From: CAZFIM01 sp964519615 | GTDB taxonomy: Bacteria; Chloroflexota; Dehalococcoidia; GIF9; UBA5629 | Length of the DNA: 48,169 nucleotides | Assembly: GCA_964519615.1 (NCBI GenBank) | Contig: CAZFIM010000012.1 | Coordinates: forward strand, 1 to 48,169 | Direction: 5' to 3' | The notes under the pieces: generated by a model | Seen by the model: the letters and a program-made list of their open reading frames with translations, nothing else | What the model was told of the DNA's origin: nothing | The model's database searches: none | Translations under genes and position numbers: made by a program | Shown: positions 1 through 8,743 of the stretch, piece after piece | Numbering within the stretch: position 1 is the stretch's first letter | How the letters are laid out: each line of letters starts with the position of its first letter

Positions 1-204
1 GAAGCCTGCCAACAATCCGCCTAAGTTGGCATCCCCATAACAACCCTCTCTGATATTGAAGGTGAAAGCCCCCTCACCATGGTTTTTACCGCCGTGAAGC
101 TGCTCTTGCACGGGCGATCCCCACCAGATCGGGCACATTGGCGGGGAATTACAGGCATCACAAGCCTCTCCGCGTAAATACCACTCCATTTTCTCTGCTG
201 ACAT
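1..204 (-). CDS. DUF1326 family protein, 3' end outside window
   Basis: Reading leftwards from ATG at 204, 68 codons stay open to the window edge, so the C-terminus is missing. A consensus ribosome site (AGGAGG) lies 11 bases upstream. The N-terminus has the pattern W-Y-L-x-G-x-x-C-x-x-C followed by a Cys-Pro pair and then a G-x-x-x-x-x-F-x-I-x-x-G-x-[YF]-G-D segment leading to L-x-G-L. That order is how I know DUF1326 proteins to begin. The function of the family is not established; the conserved cysteines suggest metal or redox chemistry. It is preceded by a long leader with a promoter candidate and a Fur-like palindrome. Family assignment rests on pattern recognition only. Confidence 0.6.
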   Translation of the reverse strand, partial: MSAEKMEWYLRGEACDACNSPPMCPIWWGSPVQEQLHGGKNHGEGAFTFNIREGCYGDANLGGLLAGF

Positions 205-937
205 AGTATTTGGTACCTCCTTTTATAGTTTTTGCATAGGTATAATTTGCTGAATATTAGTCTTTTGCCGCTCATCATAAATTACCTGTTTAGCCGATGA
301 CCAGATATCGGCTAACAAGAAATTATGAGTATAGCAGTTTTGAACAACAACGAGCCGTATAAGGCAATTTTTCTTACTTAATGGCTATCTCTATTCAAGC
401 TATTGCATCACGAAAGCACTTTTCGTTAGAAATTCTATTTGCTCTATAATATCAGATTATCAATATTTGTCAATATTGATTATCATCATCATGTGATTGT
501 TTATCTACACATTTTTTAAAAAATAATTATCTCTATTAGTTCATATCTATCATATTCACGCTGACATGTAACTATTTTTACTTCGAAGAATTTCACTTTT
601 TATATCTGAATATTTATGCCTGACTATCCGTTAAGCTAGCCGCACTGATGGTTGTGGTCTTTAATCTATATCAGGCCGAATGTGGAACTTGACAGCCGGA
701 CTTCTTCAGAAAGTATTATTCACCGCGGCATGGAGCAGATATAGCTCATCCGGCTCATAACCTGATGGCAATTTCTTAAAATCCAACACCCGTTGCCAAG
801 CAAGTAGTAAGACAGGCCTTTAAAAGAACTTCCTTTTTTCTCAGGTGTTTCCCCGGGCATCACCTCTGTGAGGTGACCCGTCACTTTGGTATGATCCGGG
901 TACAATGGTAACAAATAAACCGGCGCACAGGTGCTAT
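205..937. other. AT-rich non-coding stretch with possible decayed ORF
   Basis: Bases 205-620 are AT-rich and hold only the promoter candidate described separately. At 720-935 the minus strand carries two short overlapping open stretches in different frames. One contains LLPLYPDHTKVTGHLTEVMPG, the other ends DFKKLPSGYEPDELYLLHAA before a stop near 717. Their composition looks protein-like, so this may be the frameshifted remnant of a small gene. I do not recognise the product and do not call it a gene. Confidence 0.3.
446..491 (-). promoter_or_regulatory. Promoter candidate with Fur-like palindrome
   Basis: On the minus strand TTGACA (468-473) and TATTAT (446-451) are 16 bases apart, facing the DUF1326 gene. 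Directly upstream of the -35, bases 477-491 read TGATTATCATCATCA, which matches 12 of the 14 non-central positions of the 7-1-7 Fur consensus TGATAAT-N-ATTATCA. The distance to the start codon (about 235 bases) is long, so the leader may carry something else or the true promoter may be nearer. Confidence 0.35.
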
Positions 938-1558
938 TTATAGTGAATGTATATGAAGTACACCGAAAAAATGAAGCAGAGAACGAAGGCCGTAATGGCC
1001 GAGATACGCCAGTATCATACCCTGAGTCGTTTTACCCAACCAGCAAATAATCAGAAACCTGGCCAGATTATAATGCGCTGCTCCCATGGCAAGTACAAGT
1101 GGAGTAGCAACCGGAACGGGGTTGATTAACAGCAGGAAAAAAACCGCCATTTCACCCCAATTATCGGAGTTAAGTATTCTCGATAAACGTTTATCGGTGA
1201 TAATTCGGCTAACTTTAGTATCCTGTCTATTGAAATCATTGAAAAGCTTCAGCCCACCGCGGCCGGTATAGTAGAGAATGACATTGCCTATGGTATTCCC
1301 CACTCCCGCAACCAGACCGACAAACAACGGATTCAAAATGCTTCCGAGCGTAAAAGTAAGTATCATACTGGGGGTGGGTATCGGCAAAGGCGAGCCGGCG
1401 AGTAATGATATTAGAAAAAGCCCAAGGTAGCCGTGATGCTCAAGCTTGACAACGTATTTCCAGTTATAGACAAGGAAAACGCAAAGTGCTATCGTAGCAA
1501 CCAATAAAGATACGGTAATACAAATGTTTTTTATCCTGGAATTACCAGCTAATGTCAT
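938..1558 (-). CDS. VTT-domain (DedA/SNARE-associated type) membrane protein
   Basis: An integral membrane protein of about 206 residues. A first hydrophobic helix near residues 10-32 is followed by the VTT-type core with GSPLPIPTPSMILTFTLG, a glycine-rich G-x-x-G-N-x-x-G segment, and the re-entrant-like L-I-N-P-V-P-V-A-T-P loop. VTT/DedA proteins act in lipid scrambling or membrane homeostasis; the substrate here is unknown. The frame extends upstream to a TTG at 1687, but that extension is basic and hydrophilic, unlike the family, so I prefer ATG at 1558. No strong ribosome site supports either start. It stands alone with no operon partner visible. Confidence 0.7.
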   Translation of the reverse strand: MTLAGNSRIKNICITVSLLVATIALCVFLVYNWKYVVKLEHHGYLGLFLISLLAGSPLPIPTPSMILTFTLGSILNPLFVGLVAGVGNTIGNVILYYTGRGGLKLFNDFNRQDTKVSRIITDKRLSRILNSDNWGEMAVFFLLLINPVPVATPLVLAMGAAHYNLARFLIICWLGKTTQGMILAYLGHYGLRSLLHFFGVLHIHSL

Positions 1559-1724
1559 GCGCTCATTGTATGACACCTGTCTGATAATTTTAAAGTTTTC
1601 TGCGCGGTACCTGTTTTGCGGGTGCCGTCTGGAAAAGGTTATTATCTTCTTATCATGGAAGCGAATGCCTGAAACCGGTGCCGCCAATGTAAAGGTATGC
1701 AGAATATATTAACTAATCCTCGTT

Positions 1725-1976
1725 TTAGGGACTTGAGCTTGCCATGCGTTTGTGTTTGCGGTGGGGTTCAAATGGAATAACAAGGCTTTTAGGTTTCTCC
1801 CCGATTACCTCGATTTTTTCGTCAGGATACAGTAATCCCGCCTCCCTTTCCTTAAGAAAACGAAGGTAACCGACATAATTGACGTCAAATCCCATTAAAT
1901 ACACTGCCAGAGAATCCGCGGCCAGCGCCGCTCAAGGCATACGTGGTTGAAGATTGTTAAATGCAGCAGCCGGCAT
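1725..1976 (-). pseudogene. C-terminal remnant of a DUF362-type protein
   Basis: A minus-strand frame from 1931 to the TAA at 1725-1727 encodes ALAADSLAVYLMGFD followed by YLRFLKEREAG and IEVIGE. That is how DUF362 (Fe-S cluster-associated) proteins look near their C-terminus. An in-frame TGA (1932-1934) sits just before the conserved stretch and the rest of the roughly 300-residue protein is absent, replaced by the end of the peroxiredoxin gene. I read it as a decayed fragment left by a deletion. Recognition is by motif, without a search. Confidence 0.5.
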
Positions 1977-1978
1977 CC

Positions 1979-2464
1979 CTATTCCGCGCCAGCGCCTTCA
2001 CTATTAAGTTCATCTATAAGATTTAGAACCTGCTGGTTTTGAGGGATATCGCTCATCGACTGGCCGAAGTGCCTGTACCTTATCTTGCCCTCTCTATCTA
2101 TCAATAAACTGGCAGGCAAACGCCCCAACTTTATCAATTTCACCTGTTGTCCATACGTCTTAGAGATAATATGGTCAGGATCGGCAATGCCAGTAAAAGG
2201 CATCTGATGCTCATGCCACCATTCGGCAAACGACTTGCCGTCTTCGGGACCGATGGCGATAATCTCGGTATTTCTTTCAACGAACTGCTGATAGTCACGG
2301 CTCAACTGCGCCATATGATTACGGCAGTACGGTCAGGCGAAACCGCGGTTAAAAACCAGCAGAACGTTCTTTCTGCCCCTGTATTTCGAGAGGCGTACCA
2401 TACGGCCGCCGCTGTCGGGCATACTAAAATCCGGGGCAATGTCAGCTTTCCCTCTATCTATCAT
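1979..2464 (-). CDS. Peroxiredoxin-like (AhpC/TSA) protein, probable selenoprotein with UxxC
   Basis: From ATG at 2464 (GGGAGGT ribosome site, 5-base gap) the frame reads a thioredoxin-fold start with APDFSMPDSGG and VLLVFNRGFA. It then meets TGA (2333-2335, codon 44) and continues without change of frame as PYCRNHMAQLSRDY through to TAG at 1979. AhpC/TSA relatives have Cys at the TGA position in a F-x-C-P-x-C-R-x-H pattern, so TGA replaces precisely the redox Cys, leaving U44-P-Y-C47. The sequence after TGA is long (about 117 residues), conserved in character and ends normally, which argues for selenocysteine insertion, not decay. A hairpin starts 4 bases after the TGA. An automatic annotation would start the gene at the internal Met at 2314 and lose the active site. 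The role would be peroxide or thiol redox defence in the cytoplasm. Confidence 0.75.
2305..2328 (-). promoter_or_regulatory. Candidate bacterial SECIS hairpin
   Basis: In the mRNA, ACUG-CCGUA pairs with UAUGG-CG-CAGU (2-base bulge, one G-U pair) around an AUCA loop, starting 4 bases after the UGA at 2333-2335. Position and size fit a SelB-binding element, but the loop lacks the G often seen in known elements, so support is moderate. Confidence 0.4.
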
Positions 2465-2557
2465 TGCTACCTCCCACACTGCTTGCTTTTCTAACCCGCT
2501 GGCTACTATTATACCATCGCCCGTTTACAACGTTTTTTTGCCGCATGCAAGCAAACC

Positions 2558-2623
2558 GCTGGTTCATATCGCCTTCCTGCCAACCGCATACAAAAGGCAG
2601 GCCTTTTAAGCCTGCCTTCTTCT
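2558..2623. repeat. 66-bp dispersed repeat carrying a bidirectional terminator, copy 1
   Basis: This 66-bp block matches 15480-15545 with a single mismatch. It contains the hairpin AAGGCAGGC / GCCTGCCTT (2594-2619) with a T-rich side on each strand, so it can end transcription of ubiD (minus strand, ending 2669). The remaining 30 bases of shared flank show the unit is a duplicated element and more than a convergent hairpin. Confidence 0.75.
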
Positions 2624-2668
2624 GCCACTTTTCCGTTTAAGCTATTGCATAAATCTACGGGGAAAACT

Positions 2669-4096
2669 TCAGTACCCATACTTTTTCCAGATATCCAGCG
2701 CTTTTTTCTGTATCGCTTGAGGATAACTGTCAGTAAATGATACCCTTACCGGAATATCTTCAGGCGGCCAGCCCTGAGGCCACGTACAATCGAAATAAAC
2801 TTTAGATCCCAGACTATACTTTCGTTCATATGCATTTGCCCACGGCGCAAGGCCTGCCCGGGTAGAACGCTCCAGACGCACTATTCCCTTATACGGATGG
2901 CATTTGGTCGTCATAGCGTGAAGTACCTGTGACATATTAAACGGATCGACATCATCGTTCACTACTACAACAACAGAGATATCCCGGCCGCAAGCATTTG
3001 CCCAGACTACCTGCGCTATTTCCCCCGCCAGATTTGGGAAAGAGGCATTTACAGATACTGCCGCCATAAAATACGAAGTTTCAGGATAAATGCAAACACT
3101 CGATACCGGTAGACCTCTGGCCTTCAGCACTTCCAATACATCCGCACTGCCGCTAATTGCATGAGCCAGATTATCATCGACAGGAATACCAACGCATGAC
3201 ATGGTGAGAATAGGATCATTACGGTAGGTTACAGCTTTTACATGGATTACGGGGCGGGATACTTTGCCTGGCCGGAGATAACCGATATACTCACCCATCG
3301 GGCCTTCATTTTTCCTCTCATGCGGTCTGATTTCTCCTTCAATGACGATTTCGGCAGATGCCGGAACAGCAAGGTCTATTGTTTCACATTTTACGAGCTC
3401 CACGGGTTCACCCATAAGGGCACCCACCATGTCCACCTCGGATACATCTTTGGGAAATGGGCTGCAGGCACACATACCCGAGAGCGGATCAGGCCCGATG
3501 ACAATGGCAATATCCATGGGCTCACTGCGTGATTCGTAGTGCTGATAATAGATTATACCGAGATGAGATAATGGGGACATATGAACACCAACCGTGTTTT
3601 TATCATGCATCATATGGCGATACATGCCCCAGTTGACCCAATCGCTGCCGGAGTCTTTCGATATTGTAAGATGGAAAGTGCCGATATATCTTCCACCATC
3701 GCCTTCGTGCAAGTAAGGCACGGGAAATTCGAGTAAATTAACACCGTCGCCTATTTTGATATTTTCCTTGCAGGGTCCTGTTTTGACCATAACCGGCTTA
3801 CGCGGGGTACTTATTCGCCTGGAATATTCCTCCATCATCTGTCTGGGATGTGTGTCTTTATCCAAACCCATTGCCAGAGCTATACGCTGGTATTTCGATA
3901 CTACACCGCCAAACAACCTGTAGCCCGCAGGATAACCTTTTATTTTTTGGAAGAGTGGTGCCGGCAGCCCGTTTTCATGGCACCTCCGGAGAATAGCTCC
4001 TGCCTCAAGATTCCAATCTATTTCTTCATCTATAGGGACAGCTTCACCTTCCTCCAATAACCGTCCGATATATCCTCTAAGGTCCTTATAAATCAC
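2669..4096 (-). CDS. UbiD family (de)carboxylase
   Basis: UbiD enzymes use prenylated FMN to remove or add CO2 on aromatic and unsaturated acids. The protein has the family's prFMN/metal-binding stretch SDWVNWGMYRHMMHDKN, with the conserved Arg in M-Y-R, and the catalytic acid region H-E-R-K-N-E-G-P-M-G-E, giving the E-R-E set. The whole length, about 475 residues, is normal. I choose GTG at 4096, which has GGAGG five bases upstream, over a TTG at 4117 that would place that ribosome site inside the gene. It is last in the minus-strand block after the molybdoenzyme and its Fe-S subunit (58 bases from it), which suggests substrate flow between the two enzymes. The prFMN-making UbiX is not in the window. 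The closest use would be hydroxybenzoate, gallate or similar acid decarboxylation, but the substrate cannot be read from the sequence. Confidence 0.88.
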   Translation of the reverse strand: MIYKDLRGYIGRLLEEGEAVPIDEEIDWNLEAGAILRRCHENGLPAPLFQKIKGYPAGYRLFGGVVSKYQRIALAMGLDKDTHPRQMMEEYSRRISTPRKPVMVKTGPCKENIKIGDGVNLLEFPVPYLHEGDGGRYIGTFHLTISKDSGSDWVNWGMYRHMMHDKNTVGVHMSPLSHLGIIYYQHYESRSEPMDIAIVIGPDPLSGMCACSPFPKDVSEVDMVGALMGEPVELVKCETIDLAVPASAEIVIEGEIRPHERKNEGPMGEYIGYLRPGKVSRPVIHVKAVTYRNDPILTMSCVGIPVDDNLAHAISGSADVLEVLKARGLPVSSVCIYPETSYFMAAVSVNASFPNLAGEIAQVVWANACGRDISVVVVVNDDVDPFNMSQVLHAMTTKCHPYKGIVRLERSTRAGLAPWANAYERKYSLGSKVYFDCTWPQGWPPEDIPVRVSFTDSYPQAIQKKALDIWKKYGY

Positions 4097-4154
4097 ATGC
4101 TCCTCCTCAAATAGCAACTAATAAGTAGAATTCAGACATTTTCTTTTAAAGAAA

Positions 4155-4517
4155 TTATGTATTTTCAAAAGACTTCAGCTTTCCCAGTTTGCGCAGTTGC
4201 AGACGCTTGCCGCTACACAGAGCACTATTTATTTTTGAAGTTTTATCAAAGAAGAGGAGTGCTTTTGTCGGGCAATTCTCCACGCATTTCGGCTCCAAGC
4301 CTGTCGTTATACGGTGACCGCATAAAGTACAACTATCAGAAAATATTGGGAGAAAATCCATGCGCAACTTGCCGTTTACCAGACAAGGGCCAATGCTTTC
4401 GATATGAATCAAGCGTGTACCCGCAGGGACATTGTTCTCCTGTTTGCAGGCAATTTCGCAGGCATAACAGCCGGTACAAAGGTCCAAATCTATAAAGATG
4501 CCGCAAATCTCTTTCAT
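4155..4517 (-). CDS. DmsB-like electron-transfer subunit with two [4Fe-4S] clusters
   Basis: A 120-residue ferredoxin-like subunit. The N-terminus has C-T-G-C-Y-A-C-E-I-A-C-K and the middle has C-T-L-C-G-H followed ten residues on by C-V-E-N-C-P, the spacing of the third cluster site in DmsB/NrfC-type proteins. Those relatives are usually near 200 residues with four clusters, so this is a reduced version. Its ATG overlaps the stop of the Mo catalytic gene by 4 bases (ATGA), so the two are translationally coupled and surely partners. It would wire the Mo/Fe-S catalytic subunit to an external electron carrier. The last 25 residues are basic and without motif. Confidence 0.85.
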   Translation of the reverse strand: MKEICGIFIDLDLCTGCYACEIACKQENNVPAGTRLIHIESIGPCLVNGKLRMDFLPIFSDSCTLCGHRITTGLEPKCVENCPTKALLFFDKTSKINSALCSGKRLQLRKLGKLKSFENT

Positions 4518-6661
4518 GCCTTCGCTCCACTTAGTTTTTTCACGTTAACCAGAAAACATTTATTCGATGTAGAATCCGATATCGGGCAGCGGACTTCATG
4601 CGGCGTGAGTACATTGCTGCTTAGATACTTTCCTGCAGTAGTATTGCCCCAGCCAAATGTCATCGCAACCACTCGCGGGTCGGTTGTAGGAGTCACTCTG
4701 CATTTTATCTCTATACTGCCGCGAAGTGATTCTACTACTACCATTTCTCCATCAGTGATATCAAGCTCCCTTGCTTTATCAGGATGCAATTCTATCCACG
4801 GCTCAGACATTATTTCCTTAAGCCACGGCAAACTCTGAAACTGCGTATGGGTAAAAAGTCCCGGTTTATGGATATTGGTACAGATCAAGGGATATCTACT
4901 GAGAAGATCTTCTCTGCTCACAGGGCTCTCACCCGGCTCCTTATACACCGGCAGCGGATCGTATCCCGCTTCCTCCAATACGGTGGAATACAATGCAGCT
5001 TTCTTCCCCCGCAGCGTGCGGGCGGAGAAAACCTTATCATATTTTCTATAAAGCTTTTCAGGCGCGTATTCATATTCAATAACTGGGCCGGAACTGCTGC
5101 AAAGCTCTCCATAAGACAAATTGATCGGTTTTAACTCATAATCTATGGCATCCTCAATTGTCTCCCACGGGAAAGCATCTTCATATCCCAGCTTACAGGC
5201 GAGTTCTCGTATAAAATCATAATCAGATCTGCATTCCAAAGGAGGATCGACTGCTTTGTTTGCCAATTGGTAATACATAGTCCCCGGTTGCGGATTCGAA
5301 TAGCCGAAAAATCGCATCAGCAGCGTCCGCTCCAGGAATGTGGCAGCGGGTAATACGATGTCCGCCATCTCCGCGGTGGCAGTCATTACCTGATCGAAAA
5401 CTACCAGGAAATCAACTTTCCGCAGTGCCTGTTTTATTCTATTGGTATTTGAGCTTATCACAGCAGGATTCATCCCGTGCACAATTATCGCTTTTAGCGG
5501 ATATGGTTTTTCAGTAAGCACCGCGTCCATAATTTCAGGCACCGAGCAGTATTCTATACGAAACTTCAGCTTGTGCTTACTCACTGAATTGTAGAATGCT
5601 TCATCCATTCCCTTCTCTGACATATCCCTCATGATCATATTGCTTGTTCTTTGAAACGGCCCGCCTTCGGGATGAAAGAAATTCCCGCCCGGCACATCGA
5701 TATTGCCGGTGATGGTGCGCAGGATAGCCAAAGCACGTGCCGTTTGTACGACATTGGGCCCCTGATCTATACCGTTCGTCTCATCAATCAGGGCTGGTTT
5801 GGAGGTGGCATATATTCTGGCAACCTCACGTATTATGTCAGCCGGTACCCATGTTATTTTTTCTGCTTCCTCCGGCGGGTAATGCTGCACAAGCTCTGCC
5901 AGTTTTTCAAAGCCGTAAGTCCAGTTTCGCACAAATTCTTCATCATAGAGTTTTTCATTAATGATTATATTCAGCATGGATAAAGCAAGAGCGCCGTCAG
6001 TGCCGGGTCTCGGTTGAACATAAATATCAGCTTTAGCGGCCGTCTTGGTAAAACGCGGATCGATAACTATCAGTTTCGCACCGTTCTGTTTTGCATTAAG
6101 AATGCGAACCGCGCCGTTTGCCATCCGGCTATTCACAGGATTAGCACCCCACATAATCATACACTTCGTATTTCTATAATCGGGAAGCGCGAATGCTCCA
6201 TAAGTGTGCGTCTGACCGAGCATTCTTGCCATATGGCAGGTATGACCGGTGGTTGCAAGATTCGGTGATCCAATGGCATTCATGAATCTCTGGCAATAGT
6301 CCCAGTTCGTCTCCCATCCCGGCCCCTGGCCTTTGAGCCAGCTTATCGCCCGCACACCATCCTTATCCATAATCTCTCTTAGCCTGCTGCTCACTATCTC
6401 CATGGCTTCTGCCCAGGTAATATTCTGCCATTTACCCTCACCCCGCTTACCCATCCTCTTCAGAGGATTATGCAACCTTGCCGGATTTATCTGGAGCTGT
6501 GCGGCGGCAAGGCCTTTTGCGCACAATCTACCATCGTTGACAGGATGACCTTTTGTGCCTTCTATTTTAATAACCTTGTTACCTTCAACATGAACATCTA
6601 TGCCACAGCTTCCATAACCACTGCCACACATCTGGCATACCGATTTAATAATTCGTACCAT
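4514..6661 (-). CDS. DMSO-reductase-family molybdopterin oxidoreductase, catalytic subunit
   Basis: A 715-residue catalytic subunit binding Mo (or W) with two pyranopterins. The N-terminal [4Fe-4S] site is C9-x2-C12-x6-C19-x27-C47; the six-residue middle spacing is wider than the usual three or four. The metal ligand is probably C142 in G-H-T-C-H-M. The domain carries I-M-W-G-A-N-P-x-x-S, P-R-x-T-x-T-A-x-x-A-D and the C-terminal pterin-binding HPDKARELDITDGEMV stretch. No Tat signal is visible, so it works in the cytoplasm. The ATG at 6661 has GAGGAG six bases upstream. It lies between a flavoprotein/ferredoxin pair and UbiD and couples to the small Fe-S subunit. The family includes acetylene hydratase, pyrogallol transhydroxylase and formate dehydrogenase-like enzymes; next to UbiD a hydroxyaromatic substrate is attractive, but unproven. 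Confidence 0.88.
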   Translation of the reverse strand: MVRIIKSVCQMCGSGYGSCGIDVHVEGNKVIKIEGTKGHPVNDGRLCAKGLAAAQLQINPARLHNPLKRMGKRGEGKWQNITWAEAMEIVSSRLREIMDKDGVRAISWLKGQGPGWETNWDYCQRFMNAIGSPNLATTGHTCHMARMLGQTHTYGAFALPDYRNTKCMIMWGANPVNSRMANGAVRILNAKQNGAKLIVIDPRFTKTAAKADIYVQPRPGTDGALALSMLNIIINEKLYDEEFVRNWTYGFEKLAELVQHYPPEEAEKITWVPADIIREVARIYATSKPALIDETNGIDQGPNVVQTARALAILRTITGNIDVPGGNFFHPEGGPFQRTSNMIMRDMSEKGMDEAFYNSVSKHKLKFRIEYCSVPEIMDAVLTEKPYPLKAIIVHGMNPAVISSNTNRIKQALRKVDFLVVFDQVMTATAEMADIVLPAATFLERTLLMRFFGYSNPQPGTMYYQLANKAVDPPLECRSDYDFIRELACKLGYEDAFPWETIEDAIDYELKPINLSYGELCSSSGPVIEYEYAPEKLYRKYDKVFSARTLRGKKAALYSTVLEEAGYDPLPVYKEPGESPVSREDLLSRYPLICTNIHKPGLFTHTQFQSLPWLKEIMSEPWIELHPDKARELDITDGEMVVVESLRGSIEIKCRVTPTTDPRVVAMTFGWGNTTAGKYLSSNVLTPHEVRCPISDSTSNKCFLVNVKKLSGAKA

Positions 6662-6772
6662 GTTCTGCTCCTCTTTAACTACTCAGTCTATTCCATTTTT
6701 TTCAATATACCGGCATTTTACAGTCTAATGTGATTACTTAATAACACGTTAATCCATTATTAGCCATACTCT

Positions 6773-6991
6773 TCACCATGGGAGAGGTATCCTTCTTTCT
6801 CTGTCAGGAGTGACATAAATTGCCTCGGCGGGACAGTCACGCTGGCACAGGAAACAATCCTGGCAATCGCTTAGATAAGCAATAAAAGGCATGTTCGTGT
6901 CTGTATCGAGACGTATCACATCCACTGGGCAGATTTCAATACAGGTACCGCAGGAGATACACAGGTCGTAATCGATTTTTCTTATCCCCAC
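6773..6991 (-). CDS. Two-cluster [4Fe-4S] ferredoxin, partner of the flavoprotein
   Basis: A 72-residue ferredoxin with C-I-S-C-G-T-C-I-E-I-C-P and C-Q-D-C-F-L-C-Q-R-D-C-P sites, each followed by the usual A-I/V-x-V strand. I place the start at GTG 6991, which overlaps the last ten bases of the flavoprotein gene and has AAGGAAAT upstream. The frame extends further upstream but only into the flavoprotein gene. The layout resembles AprA/AprB (adenylylsulfate reductase), where a small ferredoxin delivers electrons to a fumarate-reductase-type flavoprotein. No other Apr-specific feature is seen, so I treat it as a generic electron-transfer subunit. Confidence 0.85.
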   Translation of the reverse strand: MGIRKIDYDLCISCGTCIEICPVDVIRLDTDTNMPFIAYLSDCQDCFLCQRDCPAEAIYVTPDRERRIPLPW

Positions 6992-8706
6992 GGAATTTCC
7001 TTTTTCCGCGCTATTTCGAACACGGGATGCATTATTTTCCACTCCTGCGGTTGTATATAATTTTTTAACGGTAAATCCTCCGCCCAGACTTTCATTACAC
7101 CGTTTTGCTGATTGAGCTTTGTTCTTTTCAACCACTCGATATTATCGATACACGGGTAATCCTCCCGCAAACATCCATCCCTGCTTTCCGTCCGCAGCAG
7201 GCGTGATTTCAGGTACATTTCAGCAACAAGCAACATGTTTTTCGCTTCCACTGCCAGACGAAGATGATGAGCATCCGCGGCACATAATAAAGGCACGGCT
7301 TTCGCTTTTAAATGCGCAATTTCCCCTATCGCTTTTTCCAATCTGTCACAGCTCGCAATAATCGTTACCTCATAGGGAAAAAGGATTTCCTGCATGGCAA
7401 TAATAATATGCGCCGGTTCAAGTCCCTCTTTTCTGTTAAGAGGCTTTGACTGCTCATGGATACATTTTTCTATCTGCTCAAATGTTACCTGAGGCTTATC
7501 TGCTTTCTTAGCATAGTCCGCTGCAAAAATCCCGGCTCTTGCTCCTGTAACCGCGGCTCCGGATAAAGCCTTGGGAAAGTGTTTCATTCTGGCCATGGCG
7601 TCTCCGCAGGCATAGAGACCCGGTAAAGAGGTCTCGCACCTCGTATTGGTTATTACTCCGCCCCCGGCAGCCACCGTCCCGAAGAAAAGAGGCGCCCACT
7701 CAACAGGTTTTGTTATTCTATCGTGTACAATAATTTTTGCCATTTCCATTATTTTTGTTGGAGTCGGCAATACCCTGCGTAATTTAGTGATTTCATCGGG
7801 AGTAAAATGGGTCATATCCAGATATATGGGGCCGCGTCCTGCCCTGATTTCCATCGCGCTGCATTCAGATATGCGCGCCATGGAAGAGGAATCACCAAGA
7901 TCGGGGTCATAAGCCTGCATGAAAGCCTCGCCATATGCATTGATAAATTTTCCACCCAGACCTACATACATATTGAGCCCGTGCAAATCATAATCTTTAG
8001 CTGTTGTATGAAGAATATCTCCTATTTCGAAATTTCCCAGCACTGCGCCGGCATTATAGGACATGACGCACGCCTCGCCTGTCTGAAACTTTTGTCCGGC
8101 GTATCTTCCTTTGAAAGCGCAGCTCCCGGCGGCAAGCACCGTCGCTCTGGCTTTAATTACTATGAATTCTCCGCTGCGAACCTCAAATCCCAATGCGCCT
8201 GTTACCCGTTCCCCGGGCTTTCCGGTTTCTGTTAACAGGTCCGTTATCATAGTATGTCCAATTACGGTTATACCGCATTTGCGCACTTTGGCGGCCATTT
8301 CCTCCATCATCTGCTCACCGCAAAACATGGCCATCGGTAGTTTCCATCTACCTTCCTGGCGCAGAATGCGCCCTTCATTATCTCTCAACCAGGTAACACC
8401 CCACCTCTCCATATCAAGCAACCTGTCCCAACTCTCATCCAAATATACATTTAGCCATTCAACATCGCACACCCCTCCCCCCCACACATCCTCGCTTATA
8501 TACATTTTACAAAGTGCTTCTCTATCATCATTGGGAAACGGCGTTTGAAAAACCCCGGCGGCAAAGGTGGAAATAGAGTCTTTGCCCAGCTTGCCTTTAC
8601 TCACAAGTATAATATCTTTAATACCTGCTTCTTTTGCTTTTATAGCTGCTGTAACTCCAGCAAGTCCAGCGCCAATTATCAGTAAATCACTTTCCAGAGT
8701 AATCAT
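6982..8706 (-). CDS. FAD-dependent fumarate reductase/AprA-like flavoprotein
   Basis: A 574-residue flavoprotein of the succinate dehydrogenase/fumarate reductase superfamily. The N-terminal Rossmann motif G-A-G-L-A-G-V-T-A-A is at residues 12-21. A second FAD stretch (AAGSCAFKGRYA), the capping domain, and G-L-Y-A-C-G-D-A near residue 370 follow. The helical C-terminal domain is present. No signal peptide is seen, so electrons come from or go to a cytoplasmic pool through the overlapping ferredoxin. The hydride/proton-relay residues of true fumarate reductases cannot be assigned with certainty, so the substrate is open: an enoate, a hydroxylated ring or another acceptor in the UbiD/Mo pathway. 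It is the first intact gene after the TRAP transporter on this strand. Confidence 0.82.
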   Translation of the reverse strand: MITLESDLLIIGAGLAGVTAAIKAKEAGIKDIILVSKGKLGKDSISTFAAGVFQTPFPNDDREALCKMYISEDVWGGGVCDVEWLNVYLDESWDRLLDMERWGVTWLRDNEGRILRQEGRWKLPMAMFCGEQMMEEMAAKVRKCGITVIGHTMITDLLTETGKPGERVTGALGFEVRSGEFIVIKARATVLAAGSCAFKGRYAGQKFQTGEACVMSYNAGAVLGNFEIGDILHTTAKDYDLHGLNMYVGLGGKFINAYGEAFMQAYDPDLGDSSSMARISECSAMEIRAGRGPIYLDMTHFTPDEITKLRRVLPTPTKIMEMAKIIVHDRITKPVEWAPLFFGTVAAGGGVITNTRCETSLPGLYACGDAMARMKHFPKALSGAAVTGARAGIFAADYAKKADKPQVTFEQIEKCIHEQSKPLNRKEGLEPAHIIIAMQEILFPYEVTIIASCDRLEKAIGEIAHLKAKAVPLLCAADAHHLRLAVEAKNMLLVAEMYLKSRLLRTESRDGCLREDYPCIDNIEWLKRTKLNQQNGVMKVWAEDLPLKNYIQPQEWKIMHPVFEIARKKEIPWG

Positions 8707-8743
8707 GTCTTTTCCCCTATTTACACCCTCTTTATCTTCCCTC

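Noticed and set aside
1932..1934. TGA in DUF362 fragment as a selenocysteine codon
   Set aside because: The aligned position in DUF362 proteins is not a known Cys and the upstream protein is missing, so decay explains it better.
6773..8706. Flavoprotein and ferredoxin as true adenylylsulfate reductase AprAB
   Set aside because: Only the gene pair layout is alike; the ferredoxin lacks the long AprB tail and no sat, qmo or dsr genes are near.
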